This document shows, in pieces, positions 12,684-24,098 of a stretch of 64,000 nt of DNA. How positions within the stretch are numbered: the stretch's first letter is position 1; each line of letters starts with the position of its first letter. The DNA is from Adineta vaga (Eukaryota; Rotifera): positions 16,926,001 through 16,990,000 of the forward strand of contig CP075493.1 of assembly GCA_021613535.1 (NCBI GenBank). Direction: 5' to 3'. Below the pieces are notes generated by a model. That model searched no databases. It had not been told where the DNA came from and was given only the letters and a program-made list of their open reading frames with translations. Both the position numbers and the translations under genes were made by a program.

Positions 12684-13486
12684 ATGTCTTTCCAATTGGA
12701 AGATCTCAAAGTTAATGAGTCATCTGGTATGATGAAAATTGAAGAAAAATCTTCCGAAATCTTTGAAGTAATTGATTCAAACTTAAGAAAGATTCTTGAT
12801 CACTTTCTTCGTGTACTTGATTTTAACAATATTAGAGAGACCAATCAAATTTTAAGTCAAGCTCGAATAATTGATGATTTAATTCAAAAATCACCATTTA
12901 TAACTATGCAAAATAAAGATCAATTCGTTCGGTTAGAATCAAGAGCAAAATATTCTACTCCAGCATTTGATTCAGTTTATGCTTGAACTGGTACGACTGC
13001 AGATGGGAATCGTTAATATAGTTCTCTTTCGATATACAATATTGGATCTGAAAAACTAATCCATTCGATCAGATTGTTGGCACTTGATGCAATGATGACG
13101 AATATTTCCGAACACATTCCAAATCATTGAACTATTCATTTGAAGAGCAGTTGAAAAGAATTGCTAAACATCCAACATGGGATAGAGAGGTTTAAATTCA
13201 TGCGCTTCCTATGGTTCTATCTTATCCTATCTATTCGTATATTGTTTAACAGCAATCCGAAAATAGACAATACATTTTATCGAATATTAGTCTACAAGAA
13301 TTAATCGATCGATTTAATAAAGGAACAGTAGGCGATCATTTAATATATATAGGATACAAATCCGACATAAATAAACTGGGACTTCGTGTTCATTACAACG
13401 GTACACATTATGATGCTCTTTTACCTTTACGAGATAATCCTCAACAGTTTGTACCGCACTTTGATATAGTTAACAAAAGTTTATAA
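12684..13486 (+). pseudogene. Broken OTU-family cysteine protease gene
   Basis: One reading frame runs through four in-frame stops (12984, 13013, 13191, 13249) and still resembles an OTU (ovarian tumour) deubiquitinase domain. An N-terminal helical part (12684-12983) is followed by the catalytic-Cys region, then a C-terminal part with a HYNGTHYDALLP-like segment holding the candidate catalytic His. At the expected catalytic Cys (motif DGNC) the codon is cgt, Arg, and the next codon is a stop. An active peptidase is therefore excluded for this reading. OTU domains occur in host proteins and in Helitron-type elements. It lies just inside the left palindrome arm, with no Rep or helicase partner nearby, so its origin is open. 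Confidence 0.7.
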
Positions 13487-13639
13487 GATTAAAAGATAAT
13501 AAAAGCTTTAAATAGAGATATAGAAAATTGGTAACAAAACAATTTTTTCGTTGATGCAAGTAATTAACTCTTCGGAACTAACTTCTCGCTGCGTCCTACG
13601 GGACAAAAGGAGGGCACCCGCAGAGCCTAACGGGTAGTT

Positions 13640-14131
13640 CTTTAGTGCGCTCCAGGATGAATTTGTACGGCATCTTGAAAAAGAATCAAACGTAGTTGCT
13701 GACAGACTGATCTCGGTCAACTGTCTTAAAGAATCAGTCCGGAATGTCAATACACATGAACTTTTCATAACTTTGAGAAGAATAACATTGCGAAAATCGG
13801 AAACGCAGCATAATTATCTCGTTGGTGATCCTCATTTTCTAGTTCCAAATAAGTTCAACCAACTCTCAAAAGCATTGATACGAATTCATTGGAAAAAACT
13901 GATGGTATTAACTACACCAGCACTGGTGTCAATATCCGACCCCAGATTTCACCCCACCCTCAAGAATCTTTTGATTGATGAATTTTCCCAATAAGAAAAA
14001 TTTTCTGAAGACGTTTATAATCGAATAAAAAACTATTTGTCACAAATAAAGATTTATCAGAAGTTGACTGATCAGAATTTGCATCTTTATTCTCTTTATG
14101 AACAAAAGCAGGATCCCATCACATCGCGATG
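13640..14131 (+). pseudogene. Unrecognised ORF remnant with internal stop
   Basis: A frame open from just after a tag at 13637-13639 encodes about 118 residues (starting ALQDEFVRHLEKESN) to a taa near 13990. In the same frame it then continues for about 45 residues (EKFSEDVYNRIKNYLSQ) to a tga near 14130. The first in-frame ATG is internal. I recognise no domain; the C-terminal part is amphipathic and could be helical. The lack of a start and the internal stop suggest a decayed gene or a missed intron. Confidence 0.35.
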
Positions 14132-14383
14132 ATACATGTATATTGAAAGATCTATATGAACATTTCTATACAGTTGTTATAGAATCTCAATTTTGAGATA
14201 ACTTTTACTTGACGAAATCTAACCGTCCAGTTCAACATACTCAATTCATCAGACTCGATTGTAATGACACATATGTCAGCACTATTACAAAAACTCATAG
14301 AACAGATTTTTTTCTTTTTGAAACAATTTTTTAAAGAAGTCGAAGATATAAAAATATAAGGTGTAAAATGTCTCAGTCTTTTT

Positions 14384-15138
14384 TTAGGCATCGATGAGAA
14401 CAACAGCCAAATTTAGTCCATTTCCATTGTTCTGTAACCAAAAACTCACATCGTACGTTCGCCCACCAACAATGGGAAATGATTGAATTAAATAAGTCAG
14501 TCCACTTTGTGTTCCATCCGTATAATAACAATTACCCAAATGAGGAAAATCCCAACCGATTTGTGACAAAAATGGATAATTATTTTTATCCGTTGTTAGA
14601 CGACATTGTGAATAAGACATAGTTAGATTATTTGATTCAAAACTGCCATCTAAAATTGTTGAATCACTTGTTTTTGTATATGTATCAAAAGCAACAATGT
14701 CATCTAAACCCCAGAAATCGGATTGATGTTGAAAACCAAAAGCAAGTGTCAATTTTGTTGAAATCACACTAGAAATTATGGAATAACTGAATTGTCGATA
14801 GTCAAACATATCTTCATTTGTTAAAGTTAATAATAAAGTTGGATTTTGCATATTTGTTGTACATTGATTATAAATATACGCTAAAATATTCCGAGAGAAA
14901 TTAAAAGAACAAATTGGATTTCTATACCTGTTGAATCATTTGATGATAAAGCAGCTTGTGCTTGAAAAAAAATAGATAAAACTCTCTTAATGAAAATGAG
15001 AAACATACCTTGACGTTGTAAAACAGTATAAACGGCTGATATGATAATAACTACGATAATAACTATGATCATTGCCGCTCCAAGCACAATCTTTTCCGAA
15101 CGTTCCATCACTGAAGCAAATCTCTTCATAACTAACAT
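14384..15138 (-). CDS. Single-pass membrane protein with beta-rich extracellular domain
   Basis: Three exons: 15138-15009, 14960-14928 and 14880-14384, with GT-AG introns of 48 and 47 nt. The 660 nt sum is in frame and gives 219 aa. A short basic N-terminus (around MKRFASVMERSEK) is followed by one strongly hydrophobic segment at residues about 20-40 (VLGAAMIIVIIVVIIISAVY), so a type II membrane orientation is likely. The rest is polar and rich in Ser, Thr, Tyr and Asn with few Cys. Stretches such as DDIVAFDTY, SFPIVGGRTYDVSFWLQNN and NLAVVLIDA resemble the jelly-roll or carbohydrate-binding folds of extracellular modules; this is a fold impression, not a family match. An upstream Met in the same frame is used as start; MKRF is an alternative. 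It is divergent from the NHL gene at 15837. No specific function is assigned. Confidence 0.75.
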
Positions 15139-15462
15139 GACTGTTACAAATCTTAACGAAAATGAAGAGTGATGTCATAATACCATTACACGGGATATTC
15201 CTTTTAAAACAGACGCATGCTTCCTCAGAAAGTTGAGAAATTTGAGTGAACTTGGTCTTTGCCCAATCAGTGCTGAGAAATTACCTCAAAGGTGTGGTTA
15301 ACTGAATGAATATGGTGAAGATATTATGAACAGAAAATCATGCTGTCTTTATGAGAGATGTCGAGTCTGAACGTGATAATATCCTATTCGTTACACCACT
15401 ACATAGCCTCGAAAGCACCTTCACTTTGACATGGTTTGGTTAACGAGATCATTCGACCAAAT

Positions 15463-15693
15463 TTACTCAAATTTCTCAGGTTCTGAAGGACATGGTTTGG
15501 TTATCGGACAACGAGATTGTTTATCAATATAGTAATCGGCTCGTAAGGTAATAAAATTGATTTGGTTACCCCAGCGGATAATGAGATGTTTAACTTTGGA
15601 TGCCCACTGTAATAACATTATGACAGTTATGAAAATGAAAAGGCAAATGATGAAAAAAAACAACGTTTTTCGATAAATAATGTCAGCGAACAT
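15463..15693 (-). CDS. Possible small membrane protein (76 aa), doubtful
   Basis: The ORF has one hydrophobic segment (residues about 11-28, FFFIICLFIFITVIMLLQ) and a polar C-terminus ending in a Cys/Pro-rich tail (around CPITKPCPSEPEKFE). It sits between two divergent genes where a promoter would also be expected. There is no homology I recognise and no paralog in the window. It may be chance or an exon of a decayed gene. Confidence 0.2.
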   Translation of the reverse strand: MFADIIYRKTLFFFIICLFIFITVIMLLQWASKVKHLIIRWGNQINFITLRADYYIDKQSRCPITKPCPSEPEKFE

Positions 15694-15836
15694 ATTATTT
15701 ATTTCATGTTTTTCTCCCCCTACTAGTCATCACACTTGCGTGCATATTTCTTTTTCATCACTTCATTGAATATACTTCGCCATTTCGTAAAGAGCAATTG
15801 TTAATAAAAAACACTTTATCCTTATAACGAACAACT

Positions 15837-17043
15837 ATGGCCGATACAACAGAACCAGCGTATGTATTTCAAATTTCACTCAAACCTTCTAATCTCTATT
15901 GATTCTTTCATAGAGTAAAACGTCGATTTGTTTTAACATGGTCTGTTTTGCTTTCTTGGGGATGTGCTTTCTTGATCGCACTTGTCTCAGTCATTGTTAT
16001 CCCGATTTTGTATACAAATAAAAAATCCAATCAAGCTACAGACGGAGAAATTGTTCTTCGTTGGAATACGAAAGGTAGAATTGTTGCTGGTACTTTAAAT
16101 GAAGAAGGCTCGAGTGCTCGTCAACTTTTTCATCCGATTGGTTTAGCATTTGACTCATCCAACACACTTTATGTTGCTGATTATGAAAATAATCGAGTTC
16201 AAAAATGGTCAATTAATGCAACAAATGGTGGCACAACAGTTGCCGGACAAGCAAATGGAGCTATCGGGATCAATTCAACTATGTTTCATTATCCAGCTGA
16301 TGTACTTCTTCATCCAAATGGCGATCTGTACGTATCAGATCGTTATAATAATCGAGTTCAATTATGGGCAAATGGCGCAGTGGAAGGAACGACCATCGCG
16401 GGCACAGGTGAATAGAAAAAACTAAAACTAAATAATATTTATTGAAATATTTTTAGGCCGGGCAGGGACTGAAAATTATGAATTAAATAATCCATGGGGT
16501 CTTGCTTATAATTATGATACAAAAACACTGTTTATATCTGATTGTTACAATAATCGTGTAGTTGCATATAAAACAGGTTCTTCCAATGGTACAGTTGTAG
16601 CTGGTGGAAATAATCAAGGAAAAACATCGACACAATTATTTTTTCCTACTGGAATCTATTTTGATTCATTAACAAATAGTCTTATCATTGCTAATTGGGG
16701 TGGAAATAATATCGTTCGATGGGTATTAGGCGCAAGTAATTGGACTTTAATTGTTGGAAGTGCTATTGGAGAATCTGGCAGTTCATCATCTTTTCTCAAT
16801 GGGCCTTATGATGTTACACTTGATCCTTATCGTAATATTTATGTTGTTGATAATGCAAATTATCGCATACAAATGTTTAAAAGTAATGAAATTAATGGTA
16901 CAACTATTGCGGGTTCAACTGGAAGAACTGGAAATAGTTACGGATTATTAAATAATCCGTATGCATTACAATTTGATAGTCAACTTAATTTATATGTTGC
17001 GGACACTTTTAACAGCAGAGTTCTACGTTTTACACGATATTAA
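15837..17043 (+). CDS. Membrane-anchored six-repeat NHL beta-propeller protein
   Basis: Three exons: 15837-15859, 15914-16407 and 16457-17043 (introns 54 and 49 nt), 1104 nt, 367 aa. The start is MADTTEPA. A transmembrane segment follows at residues about 18-40 (LLSWGCAFLIALVSVIVIPI), so the C-terminus is predicted outside the cell. Six NHL-type repeats follow, each with a pattern like P-x-G/D-hydrophobic ... L-Y-V-A-D-x-x-N-N-R-V-Q. Examples are LYVADYENNRVQKW, LYVSDRYNNRVQLW, LFISDCYNNRV, IYVVDNANYRIQMF and LYVADTFNSRVLRF. Six repeats fit one complete propeller, a protein- or ligand-binding scaffold with no catalytic residues recognised. A paralog with an identical last-exon length (587 nt) lies at 24723-26402 on the other strand. 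The ligand is unknown. Confidence 0.85.
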
Positions 17044-17111
17044 TTTTTTATTAATAAATTAATAAAGACAAAAAAAAATCTTAGTTCAGATATAGTTCAG
17101 ATATTTATGAG

Positions 17112-19238
17112 TTAATTTAAAGCTTTTGCACAACTATCGACAGTGCCATCTGCACTATTTCCCCACCAATGAGGAAAACCAGTTTTCTGATTGTTCAAAC
17201 CAATATTGATAATAATCAATGCAAGATTAACACCTAAATCCAATGCACCAGAAGTTAAATAAATATGTCGTTGACTCCACGTATATTTTCCATAAGTAAA
17301 ATAAACTGCAAAAGCAATAGCAAGCCACGTGAAAAGTGCTCCAGCTGATACAATGGCAGGCATCCAACCTATAGTAATTAAAATCAGCGGCCAATGCAAA
17401 TTTTTCATCCAAGATAATTTTGGCCAACGTGATAAATACCAACCCGGAATTGGTAAAATGGCTCCAGCAACAAAAGCCCAAAGTAAACCTTGATTTGCGG
17501 AATTTTTTCCACTAAAAAAACCGACATAATCATTTAATAAATTCCATCCAAGTTGTGTATTATTAAATAGTGACCAGTTTGTTCCCACTTTGCCTTTTTG
17601 AACATACATGTATCGTATACCAATACTAAATGTTGAACAAACAAAACCACCAAGACATTGAGCAGCAAAAAGTGGGCGCGGACCGATTTTAAGATAATGA
17701 GCTAATTTCATATCTTGAACCAAAGCAAGTGTTTGGACAAAAACAACATAACTCAGTGCTATGAATGTATAAATCTTTCTTGCCGATGTTCCGAAAGGTA
17801 ATGATTGAATTGTAAGAATACAAATATAATAAACTGATAAATTATGAAGAAGTTGTCCTGTTATTGATGAAACTAATCCAAATGGAAGAACAAAAACTGC
17901 GCCAATAAAAATTGAAAGTAATACCCAATACCAATTTAACCAACCAGCATGATCACAAGTGACACAAGCGACAATTAAAGCTGCGGCACATAATTCCAAA
18001 TAACACCAATCAGGTACAGGTGGATAAAGAGACATTAATCGAGCATGCATATCGTTACCCATATTTCCCAATTTTTTCGTTCGAAATTGATTCCAAATAT
18101 CAATCCCATGAAATAGAATCGCATGCATAAAAACAGCCGATACACAAGCAAACGAAGTAAATGCTGTTACAAGACTAACCGCTGTAAAATTTCGAGAAAC
18201 AACACCACCAATTGGTTTACTTCTTACATCACGAACATTTGCTCCATAAACAATTGGAATTATGATCCAAACAATTAAGATAAACCCAAATGCAATATTA
18301 AATATAGCCCAACTTGGTAAAATCAAAGGTGAACCAAGATATTGTGTTACTTCATACCAATCGAGTGTGAGACCACCACCAACTACAGCAAGACCACGAA
18401 CTGCTGTTAATTGAGCAAGAGCATTGTTTCCTGGACTAATCATACACATCCAGGAGAAATGACGTAAGATAGGCATTATGTATAATGGAAACCATTCGTA
18501 AATAAATACAACACCGACAATAACGAAGAAATAAAGTAATCGATTGTGACTGAAACGACTTCGCCAACTGCGAGTTTGAGAACTATTTTGAATTTTTTCC
18601 GATGCATTGATCTTGCGATCGTGTAAGGATCGTAAAAGAGCAATTAATGGAAAATTTTGTGGCCAAATGACATCTGCTGGCCAAACCAAAAATCGTCGAA
18701 GAACGCCTTTGAAGAAAACGAAATCCAAAGAATAAAAACTAATTTCTTATTTACCTGCAAGTCCAAAACCGAGAAATTGAAGTGCAAGTACAAAAAAGAA
18801 ATAATAAGGAAAGCTAAGATTATCTCTTTCCAATACTTTCAACGTCGTTAAAGTAGCATAAGTAAATACAGAATAATACATCCATGCTGTATTTGCCATA
18901 ACAAGAACAAATCCATGTTCTTTTACAGTAAATGGTTGAGATTTCGGTACAATTAATGTCCAAAGATGACCCAATGGAAAAACTAATACAATAACAAGTA
19001 TTGATGAAATATAAGATCCAGCAATTTGAACAGCTCCCCATTGATGAAAAAAAGACATACCAACAACAAATATTAAACCTAATACAACACTACGAACTGT
19101 ACAACATGCTTCATTAACATCATCTTTATTGGAACAGATTCCTCCAACTTCTTCAAATTGAGCCATTTCTGCTTCAATATAATCGTAAGATGTTGGAGGC
19201 TTATAATTAACATCTTTTTCAAAATTTGTGTTCACCAT
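17112..19238 (-). CDS. OPT-family oligopeptide transporter
   Basis: Two exons, 19238-18755 and 18706-17112, separated by a 48-nt intron; 2079 nt in frame, 692 aa, typical of the OPT family (about 650-800). The protein is a polytopic membrane carrier of the oligopeptide transporter superfamily, which in characterised members moves small peptides or metal chelates with protons. Family-like signatures are the region SPGNNALAQLTAVRGL, GSPLILPSWAIFNIAFG soon after it, RRFLVWPADVIWP at the exon junction, and KIGPRPLFAAQ, which corresponds to the KIPPR signature. Numerous hydrophobic helices run throughout, and the N-terminal 50 residues are acidic and cytosolic-like. OPT genes are well known from fungi, plants and prokaryotes and rare in animals, so horizontal origin is plausible. 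The substrate cannot be read from the sequence. The downstream end is tail-to-tail with the NHL gene (68 nt apart). Confidence 0.9.
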
Positions 19239-19458
19239 ATTTTCTAAATAAGATAAAAAGAAAAATAAAGCATATTTCTATCACTTGTTCGTATTTAATG
19301 ACATTTTTGTTTTTCTCTTTTCGAACTAGTAATCACTGTTTACGAAATGGCGAAGTATAGGTAAACGAAATGACGAGAAATACATAAAAAAATCACTCGT
19401 GCATTTTTTTTTGTCATTATTTATCAGTTATCATTTTGTGTCATTTGTCATTTAGAAA

Positions 19459-21638
19459 ATGCTCGGTAATATTCGAACAGCATTCAAAGGAAGAATCGAA
19501 CTTAATACTCGAAAGACCACAAGAAATACACGGAATAGAACTGTACGTACTGCAGATCGTACGATACGTCAAGGTCGATCAACAGCAGATACTAGTCAAG
19601 AAGATGTTACAGTTATCTGGTTAACAAATGAAGTAGAAAATGAAGAAGTACATCCATTCGTTCAATCTCTTCGTGTTGTCAGTACAGTTGTTAAGGTAGA
19701 ATTAACAATTATTTGAGACCTATAATCATTTATTTTATGTCTTAGATTTATAAAACTATAGAAGAAGTTGTGTCATTTCTTCAATCAGCAAATGATGAAA
19801 AATTTTTTCTTATAATTCAAAGTGATGTTGATCATGTTCTCACTATTGTCGAACCATTTAAACAAATAGATTCGATATTTCTTTATACATCTGAAATACC
19901 TGATCGAATAGCAACACGTATCAAAGCACATTGTACAACTGAAACTGAATTGATAAATAATATAAAACAAGCACGTTTTGAACTTGGTAAACAAGCAGCT
20001 GCTTTTTCTGTTTATAATCAAGCAGAAAAGGCCACTCGTGATCTTACTCGTGAAACGGGTTCGTTTCTGTTTTTTCAATTATTCAAAACTGCTCTTTTAA
20101 GTATGATAAAAACTGAACAAGCAAAAACAACGATGATCTCGAAATGTCGTGATTATTATCGAGGAAATGAAGCTGAATTGGCGACAATTGCTGAATTTGA
20201 AGAAACATATGTATCAAGTGAAGCTATTCCATGGTATACAAGAGAGTCTTTTGTGTACAAACTGATCAACAAAGCACTACGAACAGAAGATGTCGATGCT
20301 CTTTATCATTTTCGGTATTATATTGTCGATTTATGTGTGGAATTAGATAAAAATTTTCAAGAACTTAAAGCTACACGAACAGATCCGATTTTACGTCTTT
20401 ATCGTGGTTTTAAAGCTTCACGACAAGAAATAACCAATTTTGAAAACAATATTGGAAATTTAATTTCAACAAATGGATTTTTATCAACAAGTAATGATCG
20501 AGAAGTTGCGTATGGATTTGCGACAAAACCAGTCAATCGACCAAATCTTCAAAGAGTTTTATTCGAATATAAAGTTGATTTAACCGTTGTCAAGAAAATC
20601 ATTGTTGCAGATATTAGAAAATACAGTGACTTTCCAGAAGAAGCGGAAATGCTTGTTGATTTAGGAGCGTCATTTCAAATTGATTCATGTACGTATAGTC
20701 CGGAAGAAGATTTATGGTTTGTCAATGCAAGTGCAACCGATAAAGGCGCGGCGGCTGCTCAAGAATACATCGAATATCAAAAGGCAAAAATGGCTGAATC
20801 AAATATGGTTCTTATGTTCGGTCATTTACTTGTCGAAATGGGTGAATATATTAAAGCAGAAAAATATTTCTATGCAATTTTATATTCATCAAATCCAAAT
20901 GATGAAGAAATTGCTTGTATTTATCATAACATTGGCCGAGCTCATCGTCGAAAAGGTGAATTTGATCGAGCACTTCAATGTTTTAATCGTGCTTATCAAA
21001 CACATTTAACAGCTCGACCACCTCGATTAATGAGTGCAGCAAAAACAATCAATGCTATTGGAATTCTTTATATCGAACAAGGTGATATTGATAAAGCAAA
21101 AGAATCATTTGAACGTGCATTGAAATTATATACAAGAACGGTTAATCGACATCATCCAGATATTGGTGGAACACTTATTAATTTAGGGAATATTTATTGT
21201 CAACAAAGTGATTATGATCAAGCATCAATTTATTTTAAAAAAGCGGATAAAATCTTTCAACGACGTTTACCACCTAATCATCCAAATCTTGCACTTAGTT
21301 TGAACAATTTTGGTAATTTACATTATCAAAAAAATGAGTATGAAGAAGCAATGAATGCTTTTAAAACAGCTCATGAATTGAAAGAAAAAATTTTACCACC
21401 AGATCATCCAGATTTAGCTGGAGGTGCTTATAATCTTGCTGTTCTTCATACAATCAATAGTGAACATGATCTTGCTGATCAATATTTCGAAAAATCAAAT
21501 AATTGTGCTTTACCTGAATCACATCCATTTAAACAAATGCTTAAAAATACAACAATTATACAAAAACCAACAATAGACAGTCAAATCGAAGACATTGAAG
21601 GCGAAGAACCTTCTGAATATCCAGTTATAAGATTGTAA
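19459..21638 (+). CDS. ADP-ribosyltransferase (R-S-ExE type) fused to TPR repeats
   Basis: Two exons, 19459-19695 and 19746-21638 (50-nt intron), 709 aa. The N-terminal 80 residues are basic and low-complexity; residues about 80-260 are helical. The mono-ADP-ribosyltransferase core follows. R299 in LYRGFK and the S326-T-S328 motif in GFLSTSND are visible, and E378-A-E380 in FPEEAEMLVDLG is the ExE pair expected to bind NAD and direct transfer to arginine. From about residue 430 to 670 there are five to six tetratricopeptide repeats (for example IGRAHRRKGEFDRALQCFNR, INLGNIYCQQSDYDQAS) of the kinesin-light-chain style, a protein-binding module. All three catalytic positions are intact, so activity is plausible. 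No signal peptide or membrane segment was seen, so a cytosolic location is inferred. ART-TPR fusions of this kind are, to my knowledge, expanded in bdelloid rotifers. The target is unknown. Confidence 0.88.
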
Positions 21639-21710
21639 ACAATTTTTTGTATAATAAGAATTTTTCAAATTCAATAAAATGTAAAACATGAAAACTATAA
21701 TACATTGAAA

Positions 21711-21735
21711 TGGGCAAACAGATCCTGTTTGCCCA
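21711..21735. repeat. Perfect 10-bp stem hairpin
   Basis: tgggcaaaca and tgtttgccca surround a 5-nt loop. It lies 73 nt after the stop of the ADP-ribosyltransferase gene and directly abuts the small element at 21737. It is probably part of, or a hotspot for, that insertion rather than a terminator. Confidence 0.5.
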
Positions 21736-21736
21736 T

Positions 21737-22230
21737 TAAAGTCCGGCGGGACTGTTCCGATCCCTATTTTTCTTGAACCCCCCGGGATCAGGGTCGAGAC
21801 CGGGATGAACATTTTCGGGACCTACTTGATATTTCATATCGAAATATAACATTTTTTTTAATCTTTTTTATAATCTTCAGTAAAAAATAATATTAGAGAG
21901 AAAAAAACTTCTATCTGGATGATATGGACGTGAATAGTAATATGATTTCATCGTTAGGTATGTTGTTTTCAGTCATATGATCTCTTTCTTTCTTCACCAT
22001 ATTTATTCGTTCTTATTGACCTTGTCTTGTGCCTTTACTCTTGTTTCATTTGCGATATGTTACATACTAGAATGTATACATAAACGTCACATTTCCGTCA
22101 AAAAGTCATAGTAGCATGCAATGCTGTCGTATGATATCTCACTTGAAATGAGTTTAAAAAGTATGTATGATAGATTCGCAAAAACGGATTTAAACGGGAC
22201 CGGGATGGGAATCGTCCCGCCCGGACTCTA
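21737..22230. mobile_element. Short non-autonomous DNA element (MITE-like, about 0.5 kb)
   Basis: The ends are imperfect inverted repeats: left taaagtccggcgggactgtt, right (reverse complement) tagagtccgggcgggacgat. Each is followed by a related GATCCC/CATCCC block, and there are further gaccgggatg repeats just inside. There is no ORF. TIRs starting TA(A/G)AGTCCGG are reminiscent of hAT-type MITEs; I did not find a matching 8-bp duplication (ttgcccat versus aaacagag), so the class is uncertain. Confidence 0.55.
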
Positions 22231-22528
22231 AAACAGAGACAGGCGCTGCTTAACCTTAAGGCATATAAAAATGTAATAAATACTGTTAACCTGAGAATAT
22301 TCAGATTGATAGAGAAGCCCCGCCAGACCCTAGTTTTTATTGAATTTTGGGATATGCAAAGTGAATTAACGTTACTCTGTCATTTATTAGCCTTTCAAAT
22401 TTGTGAAAATTTGCAAAAACAAAAGATTGAAATATTAGATTGACTGGAAATGCGACGTAAAGGTTCAAAAAATATATAGATATTGTATTTTTTTGATTTT
22501 TGAAAAGAAATACAGAAAATAGAAAAGT

Positions 22529-23080
22529 TTATGAATGTGTATTATTTGTTGATTTTGTATAATGTTTACGTGGTAATAAAACACATGATATATTTCCAGA
22601 TGAAAACGTAAATATTGGTTTATTCGAACTAATATAAGGATTTGATCCCGTTTGAAAATAAGTATATGTTACTTGTCCCGTACAAGTTGTTGAATTATTA
22701 TCATTAAAATCTAAATAATAATCATGACGAGATATACGATCCGTTGTTGGAAGAATTGCTGTTTCATCACTTTTAAAAAGATAGCCAACACTTCTCAAAT
22801 AAACTGAACTTTTATTTGCACATTGATATTGTCCTATATGTGTACTAACTTGTAAATCTAAACCAAGTTCAGCTTCATTCATTCCCATAGCAATATTTAA
22901 TACTTCATAAGATAAACCTTTTGGTAATAATGTTATCATACTATAAAATGATTTATAATTTGGAAATGTTGTTGTTACTTGATAAATATTATTTTCATAA
23001 GATATACAATTATTTACTTGACCATCAATAACAAATATAATGATGAACGTCATCAGAATAATTATGAAATAATTTATCAT
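22529..23080 (-). CDS. Small secreted protein, paralog 1 of 3
   Basis: Intronless, 183 aa with ATG at 23080 (an in-frame GTG lies just upstream and is not used here). A hydrophobic signal peptide covers residues 1-22 (MINYFIIILMTFIIIFVIDG). The mature part has four conserved Cys at equivalent positions in all three paralogs, in contexts NNCISYENNIYQVTT, GQYQCANKSSV, TTCTGQVTYTYF and SCVLLPRKHY. It also shares NIAMGMNEAELG and GSNPYISSNKPIFT. It is probably a compact disulfide-bonded extracellular domain. I do not recognise the family. It is divergent from paralog 2. Confidence 0.8.
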   Translation of the reverse strand: MINYFIIILMTFIIIFVIDGQVNNCISYENNIYQVTTTFPNYKSFYSMITLLPKGLSYEVLNIAMGMNEAELGLDLQVSTHIGQYQCANKSSVYLRSVGYLFKSDETAILPTTDRISRHDYYLDFNDNNSTTCTGQVTYTYFQTGSNPYISSNKPIFTFSSGNISCVLLPRKHYTKSTNNTHS

Positions 23081-23439
23081 TTTGTTCTTCACGAATCCTT
23101 CAAATCTAAAATATATATTGATACTACTAAGTTTAACTTATAAAATTCAAAAGGGCTCGCATTCTTTCTGTTTTTTTTCTGCAATTATTTTTGACTTGCT
23201 AAAACGCATTATCTCAGTACTATTAAATAATATATTTACGAACTGAAAAAAAATGTAAAATGTCAATTAATAAAAATCAAGAATATATTGTCTGATTCGG
23301 AAGGGTAACGATAGTCGATAGAATATGATCATAGAAAAAAAAAACTACGAAAGAGAAAAACAAACGAACTAATAATGAAAAGACACTTTTGCGTTTGTAT
23401 TTACCTTTTTTTCTCCAAATATCATATCATTTATTTGTG

Positions 23440-23979
23440 ATGCGCATGCAACTGATAGTTTCGTTGCTTTTATCGTTTACAGTAACGATCGATGGAGGGA
23501 TTGTTAATTGTTCAGCATTTGAAAATATTATCTATCAAGTAACAACAGCTTTTCCTGATTTTAAACCATATTTTATGCTTTTAACTTTATTATCTGGTGG
23601 AGTTTTCTGTGAAGAAACAAATATACAAAATGGTCAAAGTTCAGCTGAGCTTGGTGTTCGTCTTGAATCTGGTACTCGTACTGGATATTATGAATGTATA
23701 GATGAAAATACTGTTGAATTAACTGACTTTGGTTACATATTTCGAAATAGTAAACTTCCAGCATTAGGAGGTAATGATGCTTTTATTATTCAAACATATC
23801 ATTTTTATTTTCAAAATGCTTCTTATGATAAATGTACGGGTTATATTCAATCAGCATATTTTACAACTGGTCAAGATCCATTTGACACTCGAAATGTGCC
23901 AATATATACAGAGGCTGATCGAAATTTAACATGTGAACTTTTAAGTGGAAGGCATTATCGTTGGCCACCCTCAAGTTAA
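23440..23979 (+). CDS. Small secreted protein, paralog 2 of 3
   Basis: Intronless, 179 aa from the ATG at 23440; a second ATG two codons on is possible. The signal peptide (around LIVSLLLSFTVTIDGG) is followed by NCSAFENIIYQVTT, equivalent to paralog 1, and the same Cys spacing (GYYECIDENTVELTD, DKCTGYIQSAYFTTG, LTCELLSGRHY). It ends RHYRWPPSS. The family is unrecognised; conservation of the fold-defining Cys suggests it is functional. Confidence 0.82.
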   Translation: MRMQLIVSLLLSFTVTIDGGIVNCSAFENIIYQVTTAFPDFKPYFMLLTLLSGGVFCEETNIQNGQSSAELGVRLESGTRTGYYECIDENTVELTDFGYIFRNSKLPALGGNDAFIIQTYHFYFQNASYDKCTGYIQSAYFTTGQDPFDTRNVPIYTEADRNLTCELLSGRHYRWPPSS

Positions 23980-24098
23980 ACTGTGATTTATTAATAAAAT
24001 TTTCCAAACATTAATTTTTTTTTCAAGAAAAATAAAAGCGAATTTTAATTTTTTTTTCCAATTATTTTTATAGATATATATAAAGCATTCTTCTCATC

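Noticed and set aside
21711-21735. Hairpin after the ADP-ribosyltransferase gene as a transcription terminator
   Set aside because: Eukaryotic context; it directly abuts a TIR element and is better explained as part of that insertion.
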